Assembly (NCBI RefSeq): GCF_016653465.1
Contig: NZ_NHSQ01000110.1
Span: 1-64,000, forward strand
DNA from: Thiocystis minor
GTDB taxonomy: Bacteria > Pseudomonadota > Gammaproteobacteria > Chromatiales > Chromatiaceae
DNA length: 64,000 bases
Direction of reading: 5' to 3'
Made by a program: the position numbers and the translations under genes. Shown piece by piece: positions 57,806-64,000 of the stretch. Below the pieces are notes generated by a model, which was not told where the DNA came from, did no database searches, and was given only the letters and a program-made list of their open reading frames with translations. Each line of letters opens with the position of its first letter. Positions within the stretch are counted from its first letter, which is position 1.

Positions 57806-58987
57806 TCATCTTGTATCAGTATCACTACAGCACACGGGCGTAGATCTGCCAGCGGCAACGCGCCTGAGTAGATCAGCTATTGCTGTTACCATTTGATCCT
57901 CACGAAACTGACTGACGACGAGCTTTCGTCCATTTTTACCCATCTCCTGTAAAAAAGACTGATCAAACGCGAGAGCGTTAATTTTGCTGGCTAGATTTTC
58001 AATATCTCCTAACCGAAATAAGCTTCCTGTTTTTCCCTCGATGACCGCCTCAGACATTCCTCCTATATTAGATGCTAATACAGGAGTCTCCATGGCAAGT
58101 GCCTCCAGCATAGCCATGGAAAAAGTCTCTACAGCAGTAGAAGGCAATATCAATAAATCGGTGCCGGCCAATACAGGTCGCACATCGGTTATTTCACCCA
58201 TAAAACGAAATTGATCTCCGATGCCATAGGCATGTACTTGATCTTGGATTTTGTCTCTAGTTTGTCCATCGCCGGCAAAAACAATAAAGATATTCGTATT
58301 CCCGATTAATGCATAGGCATCGACAAGAAGGTGCTGACCCTTTTCGGGGCGAAAACCGGCTATACAAGTGAGGACAGTTGCATAAGAGGGAATCCCATAC
58401 CTTTGTCTGAATAATCGTCCGTCATCAGTGAATGCATTAGGTTCGAAACAATCAGTGTCGACACCATTGTAAATTACATCAGAGATACTCTCTAAAAAAT
58501 GATATCTTTCACGCCAATATTCCATTTGCTGCTTACAAACGAATACTATTGAGTCACACCGACGAAGTATCCATTGATAAACAATCCTATTTTGCAACTC
58601 CTCTTTTAAACCACGACTGATAGTTGTATGTATTGCAACAATTACTGGGGGCTTACGTACTGAAAGCTTGCTCGCCAGCCACCCCCAAAAAGCAGAAAAT
58701 GGTGAACTGCAATGTAGAACATCAATGTTTTCGACATTGATAACACGCGATATCATTAAGACGAGATTCCAATCAAACCACCTCCGAGTACGCAAGACAT
58801 GATGAAATCTCACATAATCCCGATTTAGCCGGTCTATCAGATCTAATTCCTTTTCAAAAACCAAGAGATGCTTCTCGAATTGGTTTACATCGAGTCGGTT
58901 AACAAGATTAACGACCTGAGTTTCTGCACCGGCACGACGTAGAGATGGCACGATAAAAAGAACTTTAATCGGCATCTGCGAGGTCAT
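57806..58987 (-). CDS. Glycosyltransferase family 4
   Basis: The 393-residue GT-B enzyme shows GGAGT-like RRAGAETQVVNL near the N-terminus, the GFRPEKGQHLLVDA segment, and the donor-site SFSMAMLEALAMETPVLASN variant of the E-x7-E motif (here TFSMAMLEALAMETPV). It would add a sugar to a lipid-linked repeat unit. It follows the Wzy-like polymerase on the same strand and is convergent with the ATPase gene. The sugar is unknown. A last segment with two Cys (CCSDTDTR) is not conserved in the family. Confidence 0.88.
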   Translation of the reverse strand: MTSQMPIKVLFIVPSLRRAGAETQVVNLVNRLDVNQFEKHLLVFEKELDLIDRLNRDYVRFHHVLRTRRWFDWNLVLMISRVINVENIDVLHCSSPFSAFWGWLASKLSVRKPPVIVAIHTTISRGLKEELQNRIVYQWILRRCDSIVFVCKQQMEYWRERYHFLESISDVIYNGVDTDCFEPNAFTDDGRLFRQRYGIPSYATVLTCIAGFRPEKGQHLLVDAYALIGNTNIFIVFAGDGQTRDKIQDQVHAYGIGDQFRFMGEITDVRPVLAGTDLLILPSTAVETFSMAMLEALAMETPVLASNIGGMSEAVIEGKTGSLFRLGDIENLASKINALAFDQSFLQEMGKNGRKLVVSQFREDQMVTAIADLLRRVAAGRSTPVCCSDTDTR

Positions 58988-59020
58988 TTTAATATCTAAT
59001 GGAATTAATTTTGATTAAAC

Positions 59021-60385
59021 TTAATGAGTGATTAATTCAGGGATATGATCGTTAGTCTCGCTAGGCACCAAAAAATTCTTACTCGCCAACGCAACAAGCG
59101 CGCCCCAAATCATAAAGATGAAATGTTGATACTCAGTCGACTCCGACCTAAGAAACTCGACCTTAATTTGATCGATTAGAAATACAGTCATCACGATAAT
59201 CGCAAGTCTAGCGAAACCGTCCTCAACTAGACTACCCCTAGGGGTTCTACTCATCCCCTCGTGGAAACTCCAGGCGATACGCATTAAAAAAGCCAAGTAT
59301 GCGATTAATCCAATAAAGCCTAGCGTATAGGCGAGGAAAAGATAAAGATTGTGAGGCCACATGACAGGCTTAGGTGCACCTGGTTGTAAGTAGGTTTTAT
59401 CCGAGAGTTTTAATTGTGGTCCATGACCAACAATAGGCTTTTTCTGTATATTTTCTAAAGTTTGTGGCCATGCTTTACTTCGCGAATCTGGAACGCCTTC
59501 CTCAATTTTCGTTTGCGCCAAGCGATCAAACAACTTATTAAAATCGGTATAATTAATGATTACAATAGATGAAAGAGCAAACGCAACCCCGGCTCCACCA
59601 AGACTTAAAAGCACACCACGACCGCCCATCTCTTTCCGAAACAAGAAAAGAAACAATATACTACCGCAAACTAAAGTAAATATACCCCCTCTATTACCAG
59701 TCGCGATCATCATTGAAAAATTTCCCATGATCATAAAAAATAACATCAGCCTAAGAAGCGGACTGAATTTCAGCGTCCATAGCGCATACCCCGTTATAAA
59801 TACCGCGATTACCATATATTCGGCAGTTAACCCAACAGTTCCAAACGGGCCACTGAGACGTCCATCTTCCCGCGCAGGGCGCAAACCTATCTCACCACTA
59901 ACCAATGGAGAGTTTTCATCAAGCCCCACAACGAGTTGCGCAACGCTATAAAGCAATACCAAGCCATTCGTAATCAGGAACAGGTATAGAAAATGTCGAA
60001 CATCCATGTTTTTCCGAAAATAATTATACACAATATAAAAAATCAAAAAATCCGATCCTATTAAAAAAAGATAAAACAAATGATCTTTTAATGTTATCGA
60101 CGATACCTGACTAAGTGAAAGCGCATACGCAAAAAATATAAATCCGACATATCCTATGAATGGAAATTCTCGAAACTGATTACGCAAAACCCAGACAAAC
60201 GCTACCAAATAAATCAAATAAATTGTAAGCGAACCATACCTTGAACCAATAATCTGGAATGGTATGATTAATATCAATGTAACGACTACAAACTTGGCAG
60301 GCAAAAAATAAATAAATATAAAAGACAATACAGCAATGACCGCTGCTGCATTCATTTGAATCCACTGCGCAGAAGACAGATCCAT
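59021..60385 (-). CDS. O-antigen ligase/polymerase-like (Wzy or WaaL) membrane protein
   Basis: The 454-residue protein has about eleven membrane helices and a long periplasmic loop between about 290 and 345, with the typical SKAWPQTLENIQKKPIVGHGPQ region (the Wzy_C motif GxGPG-like with PHNLYL downstream). It would polymerise repeat units of the exopolysaccharide. No cofactor motif is expected. The start ATG 60385 gives MDLSSAQWIQ. The GC content is among the lowest in the window. Confidence 0.82.
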   Translation of the reverse strand: MDLSSAQWIQMNAAAVIAVLSFIFIYFLPAKFVVVTLILIIPFQIIGSRYGSLTIYLIYLVAFVWVLRNQFREFPFIGYVGFIFFAYALSLSQVSSITLKDHLFYLFLIGSDFLIFYIVYNYFRKNMDVRHFLYLFLITNGLVLLYSVAQLVVGLDENSPLVSGEIGLRPAREDGRLSGPFGTVGLTAEYMVIAVFITGYALWTLKFSPLLRLMLFFMIMGNFSMMIATGNRGGIFTLVCGSILFLFLFRKEMGGRGVLLSLGGAGVAFALSSIVIINYTDFNKLFDRLAQTKIEEGVPDSRSKAWPQTLENIQKKPIVGHGPQLKLSDKTYLQPGAPKPVMWPHNLYLFLAYTLGFIGLIAYLAFLMRIAWSFHEGMSRTPRGSLVEDGFARLAIIVMTVFLIDQIKVEFLRSESTEYQHFIFMIWGALVALASKNFLVPSETNDHIPELITH

Positions 60386-60429
60386 GCTTTTATTTTTTGA
60401 GATTCGGAAATCAGCGTAGCGATAGAGAA

Positions 60430-61248
60430 TTAGTAGTCATAACAAATTCCCCCTTCATTCGACTTCGTAAGCACGGTTCCGAGTATCGGTTTATCCTTGA
60501 GCATCTCGTATGTTCTACGTATATCTTCTGCTGTCGTTCGACCTTCCTCAATAACGAGGAGCACTGTGTCCCAGTATTGCGAAAAAGCAACAACATCATC
60601 AACCGGAAGTACTGGCGGCATATCAAGAACCAGAATCCCCTCGGCATACCTTCGCCTGAGATCGCTCATCAAATTCAGCATCTTTGGAAGTAATAGCGCT
60701 TCGGAAGAATGCGAAAAAGCTTCTCGACCTGGAAGAACCAATAAGCCTTCAATATTAGGACTGAAGATAATATCTGTTATTGGCACATCACCGACCAGAT
60801 AATCGCTAATACCCGGAATAGGGTCATCAGTGAAACACGTCCGAATCGATGGATGTCGCAGATCCAAATCCACTAATAACACAGACTGGTGCGCTTGTCT
60901 GGCGAGATTGATTGCCAAATTGATTGCCGTTACAGTCTTTCCGTTGCCTGAATTAGGACTCGTCACCAGCAAGGTTGACCAGCCGCTAGTCTTCATTTTT
61001 TGCAAAACCTGAGTGCGCAACATTTTAAAGGCACCTTCCACATTGCCATTCCCCCCACCCTCAAGGAATATGCGGTGGGCTTCAAGCCGAGCGCTTTCGA
61101 CTGCAATATTCTTATGCTTCAATAATGATGAATTGATAGAACCGGTATTCGGCTCTATCATGGTCGCAGGTTGGCTCTTCGAGCTATATGGTTCAAGCGA
61201 AAAACGGGCTTCGCGCGCTTTTTCCAGTGCTTTCTTTATACGATCCAT
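60430..61248 (-). CDS. Tyrosine autokinase-like ATPase of the CpsD/Wzc or XrtA-associated type
   Basis: The 272-residue P-loop protein has Walker A SPNSGNGKTVTAIN, Walker A' VLLVDLDLRHPSI and the third motif VLDMPPVLPVDD. This matches bacterial tyrosine kinases that control polysaccharide polymerisation with a Wzz-like partner. The C-terminus has only CYDY, so a tyrosine-rich tail is nearly lacking. It follows the Wzz-like gene on the same strand. The start MDRIKKALEKARE is typical of kinases in PEP-CTERM-type loci. Confidence 0.85.
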   Translation of the reverse strand: MDRIKKALEKAREARFSLEPYSSKSQPATMIEPNTGSINSSLLKHKNIAVESARLEAHRIFLEGGGNGNVEGAFKMLRTQVLQKMKTSGWSTLLVTSPNSGNGKTVTAINLAINLARQAHQSVLLVDLDLRHPSIRTCFTDDPIPGISDYLVGDVPITDIIFSPNIEGLLVLPGREAFSHSSEALLLPKMLNLMSDLRRRYAEGILVLDMPPVLPVDDVVAFSQYWDTVLLVIEEGRTTAEDIRRTYEMLKDKPILGTVLTKSNEGGICYDY

Positions 61249-61292
61249 GAATACAAACCCTAGTTATGAAATGGATAATATTTTTTATCAGG

Positions 61293-62885
61293 CTACCACA
61301 GGGGAAATAGAAATATATGCATAAATAGCAATCCTAGAATCGCGGTGCCAGCCAGAACAATAATGAATTGCTTGCGTTTCTGACCATGATGCTCACGATC
61401 CGCGGCCGTCTCAATAAAAGGAATGACTGCAAGAGGCGCAGTACCAGTAAGAGTTTCTAATCGACGGCTTCCGTAAATTCCTTTATCAAATGCTTCACGT
61501 AGTGTCATATTTCCGATCCCTGCCCCAAAAGCCAAAACCATGCCAAGAAAGATCATTGCAGGCCGATTTGGCTTGAAAGGTTCACTCGAAACAACAGGTG
61601 CTTCAATCAGCGTAAATCGCTCCCCCTTACTTTCTGTTTCCAATGCTTCAGCGAGTTTTGCCTCGCTTAATTTTGTTTTAATATCTCGATATCTAGCCAA
61701 GGCAGACTCATAATCGCGCGTTATTGAAAGATATTCTCGTTCAATCGATGGCGATGCAGCTATTCTTCTTTCATACAAGGCAATTTGTTCGAGCAACTCA
61801 GCACGTGTTTTTTTTCGTGAGTTAAGCTCTGCCTCGTTCGCCGTGAGTCTCGTTCGAATCTGTATATAAATTGGATTGTCTGCATCTTTGATCAAAGCTG
61901 ATCCTAATGAGCCGGCATCGTCACGTGAGCCATTTGAACGCAGCACATCCTGCCGCAGCGCGCGAATTTCACGGTCTAATTTTTTTAAATCTGGATGTTC
62001 CGCGGAATACCGCGAGGAAAGTGCAAGATATTTTGACTCTAGCGCAGCTAGCTGTTCACTTGCTGTCAAGATACGTTCGCCGCTTGCCGAGACTTGTCTG
62101 CTGTATGGATCCGTTCGAGCCAATTCTCCTTGCAGAAGAATAGAACTCTCCGTCAATGAAACGATCGATTGCTCTACTTCACGAAGTCTTTCTTTGGTTC
62201 GCTGCAAAGACTCCTGGTTGAAATCCATCATCTCAGGGAGACTATCTCCAGAATTCGCTTTAAATGCAGCCAACTTCTCTTCAAGATTTCCAATCTCATC
62301 GGCCAGTCTTGTAGCTTCCTGCTGAACGAAAAGTTTTGCGTCTTGAGTAACCTTCTGACGGATCTTCTGATTTTCCTCAAGGTAAAGGGCAATAAGATCG
62401 GAAGCAACAGACTGTGCAATCTGAGGGGACTCGGCATCAAACGAAATAGTAAAAGCGATCGTTGCTTCTGCTGCACGACCAGTTCGAGAATCGACGACTT
62501 TCGAACTAATAAGCTCCATGTTGACTGCGTTTTTCATGAGCGTTAATGCCGCAGAGTCCCCCTGTTCCCGGCGTACTTGCTCATAAAGTTTATGCTTATC
62601 CATAATCTGGATCAGGTTTGATCCCGTCATTACGCGTTGCTGTACTAAGGAGATTCGATTGTCCGCGTAACTGGTGATGTTCGAGCTGACCAGATCAGTC
62701 GGGATTTCCTGCTGCTCAATTAATATTTTACCTGTTGATCGATAAACAGGAGGCAGGGTGTATGCAAACCCAACGCTAAAAACCAAGAATAAAAAAAAGG
62801 GAATAAAAAAATACCACTTGCGTCGCTTAAGCATTGCAAATATTTCACTGCGGGACTTTGATTGCTCGTCCATTACATGCACCAT
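61293..62885 (-). CDS. Wzz/GumC-like polysaccharide chain-length protein
   Basis: The 530-residue protein has two membrane helices, one near residues 24-44 (WYFFIPFFLFLVFSVGFAYT) and one near the C-terminus (FIIVLAGTAILGLLFMHIFL), with a long coiled-coil periplasmic domain (for example EEKLAAFKAN, YLSITRDYESALARYRDIK). A third hydrophobic segment near 440 is typical of GumC/PCP relatives. It sets exopolysaccharide length with the autokinase. ATG 62873 (MDEQSKSRS) is an alternative start. No kinase domain is fused. Confidence 0.88.
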   Translation of the reverse strand: MVHVMDEQSKSRSEIFAMLKRRKWYFFIPFFLFLVFSVGFAYTLPPVYRSTGKILIEQQEIPTDLVSSNITSYADNRISLVQQRVMTGSNLIQIMDKHKLYEQVRREQGDSAALTLMKNAVNMELISSKVVDSRTGRAAEATIAFTISFDAESPQIAQSVASDLIALYLEENQKIRQKVTQDAKLFVQQEATRLADEIGNLEEKLAAFKANSGDSLPEMMDFNQESLQRTKERLREVEQSIVSLTESSILLQGELARTDPYSRQVSASGERILTASEQLAALESKYLALSSRYSAEHPDLKKLDREIRALRQDVLRSNGSRDDAGSLGSALIKDADNPIYIQIRTRLTANEAELNSRKKTRAELLEQIALYERRIAASPSIEREYLSITRDYESALARYRDIKTKLSEAKLAEALETESKGERFTLIEAPVVSSEPFKPNRPAMIFLGMVLAFGAGIGNMTLREAFDKGIYGSRRLETLTGTAPLAVIPFIETAADREHHGQKRKQFIIVLAGTAILGLLFMHIFLFPLW

Positions 62886-62974
62886 TTAGTTTATATTTTC
62901 AACTGTATCCAACACTATCGATTAGTGATAGAGGGACACAAGGGAAAAGTCTCATACAAGAATGGCGGTTTGGA

Positions 62975-64000
62975 TTATTTTCGTCCCCAATCATACCCGT
63001 AGCCGAAATACACTGCATTCGAATCCGCAATTCCATTCACGACATCGCGATCCTGCCAGCGATATTGATAGCTTAAATCCAACCAGGATGATTCACTTAA
63101 CTTCCATCGTAATGCTGGAGACAAAAATAAATAATCTCGATTGTTTACATTGACTTCACCGCCTGGATTCCTGTTACGAACACCTCGCGCGGTGAGACTT
63201 GAGGTAAGTCGCTCGGTAATCGGGCTGGAGACGCTTACTGTAGCCCTCGTTGTATCTAACAACGAACCTCGACCACTTGGTAACAGGGATCGTTCCACAG
63301 AGACCCGAAGTGATCCACCACGTTCGTAGCGCCGATCAAGGTCGACCTGAAGCAGCGGACCACTACTGCTCTCATCTTCAGTACCGCTTTGTCCTGTTCC
63401 ATTACTTCTTATTTCGGCGAAACGTGCACCTCCAAGTGCACTCAGCATTGTGCGCTCTGATAATTGGAATCGGATACCTGCTTGGATTCCATAGCTATCA
63501 GAACTTTCGCTTACCTCTTCCGATTCATATTTCTCATAGCTCATTTGGCCAAGTAAATGACTCCGTTCGCTCAGATCATACTCTGTGTTGAGACCAAGTC
63601 GTGAATTTTGGAAATTCGAGAGCAGTATGTTCTCAGCATCCTCGTAGGAGACATCCTGGAACGTATAGATTGCATCTACCCTTGCGCGCTCAGAAAGGTC
63701 GTACCCCAATGAAGGTGTGACTTCGATACTGCTACGCCGCTTATTCGCTTGCACTAAGCCGGTGGTATCTGCCTCATCTTCGCTTGTCAGCGTAGAGTCA
63801 TAGCGAAATCTGGATCCCAAACCGAACCTCACTCGACTCATACGGTAACCATAGACAAGATCGAGCGCACCATCCGTTGTGTTAAGCTCACTGCTCCCGT
63901 CGTAATACCTTGAATCAACCGTTGCTCTTAATTCTAGGTTGCTCTTCTCGGTTCGTTTTGCTAAAGATCCATAGATCACAGCTAATCCACCAAGTGAAGC
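62975..64000 (-). CDS. Outer-membrane beta-barrel protein of the EPS locus (partial)
   Basis: The frame is open to the right edge of the window, so the N-terminus is missing; a GTG at 63979 is probably internal. The 341 visible residues are alternating beta strands with acidic turns (RVRFGLGSRFRYD, SLGYDLSERARVDAIYTFQD, WLDLSYQYRWQDRD) and end in a stretch rich in aromatics (YFGYGYDWGRK), as in outer-membrane barrels. Its place before the Wzz-like and kinase genes matches the uncharacterised barrel protein of PEP-CTERM/exosortase-type EPS loci, which may help polymer secretion. The family assignment is by context. Confidence 0.75.
   Translation of the reverse strand, partial: ASLGGLAVIYGSLAKRTEKSNLELRATVDSRYYDGSSELNTTDGALDLVYGYRMSRVRFGLGSRFRYDSTLTSEDEADTTGLVQANKRRSSIEVTPSLGYDLSERARVDAIYTFQDVSYEDAENILLSNFQNSRLGLNTEYDLSERSHLLGQMSYEKYESEEVSESSDSYGIQAGIRFQLSERTMLSALGGARFAEIRSNGTGQSGTEDESSSGPLLQVDLDRRYERGGSLRVSVERSLLPSGRGSLLDTTRATVSVSSPITERLTSSLTARGVRNRNPGGEVNVNNRDYLFLSPALRWKLSESSWLDLSYQYRWQDRDVVNGIADSNAVYFGYGYDWGRK

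Overview
The window looks like the chromosome of a purple sulfur bacterium or a close relative (Gammaproteobacteria, order Chromatiales, probably Chromatiaceae). Three things suggest this: the gammaproteobacterial order tpiA-secG-tRNA-Leu-nuoA..N with dapA-bamC beyond it; a tmRNA with the tag ANDDNYALAA; and a periplasmic uptake-type [NiFe] hydrogenase operon beside multihaem cytochromes. The taxon is an inference from gene content and order; no search was run.

Layout. (1) 1-8290: a minus-strand hydrogenase operon in the order hybO-hybA-hybB-hybC. The catalytic subunit hybC is cut after 45 codons by an IS4-type element whose transposase end opens the window. Divergently transcribed on the plus strand are a heptahaem cytochrome, a b-type membrane cytochrome and a membrane-anchored octahaem cytochrome. 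(2) 8300-14400: strong palindromes, a small membrane protein, an ankyrin lipoprotein with a small partner, a repeat-rich gap, a substrate-sensing diguanylate cyclase, bamC and dapA. (3) 14485-30964: the complete 14-gene NADH dehydrogenase operon (nuoA-N, minus strand), interrupted between nuoJ and nuoI by two palindromic repeat units, and preceded by tRNA-Leu(GAG), secG and tpiA. (4) 31110-34777: smpB and ssrA (tmRNA), then the remains of an island at the ssrA 3' end: a truncated P4-type integrase, an IS3-family remnant and a secreted sulfatase. (5) 35007-51458: a DUF1566-like secreted protein, an unrecognised 111-residue protein, a 1196-residue membrane protein of unknown function, three chemoreceptors with nearly identical signalling domains, and a pair of membrane-associated GTPases. 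(6) 51626-54561: a PBP7-type endopeptidase, a hemolysin III family protein, slyX and an alpha/beta hydrolase. (7) 54616-64000: an AT-richer exopolysaccharide locus with polysaccharide deacetylase, an ATPase-OmpA fusion, glycosyltransferase, Wzy-like polymerase, tyrosine autokinase, Wzz-like chain-length protein and an outer-membrane barrel that runs off the right edge.

How parts work together. HybO/HybA/HybB would carry electrons from hydrogen to the quinone pool, but with hybC broken the enzyme is probably inactive in this strain unless an intact copy exists elsewhere. The two multihaem cytochromes plus cytochrome b form a likely quinol-linked periplasmic redox module. The nuo operon is complete. 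The exopolysaccharide locus contains synthesis, polymerisation, length control, envelope and export components.

The items I find most worth a second look are the hybC disruption, the octahaem/heptahaem module, a repeat family whose end supplies the stop codons of several genes, the Cys-rich module in one chemoreceptor, the 1196-residue membrane protein and the ATPase-OmpA fusion.
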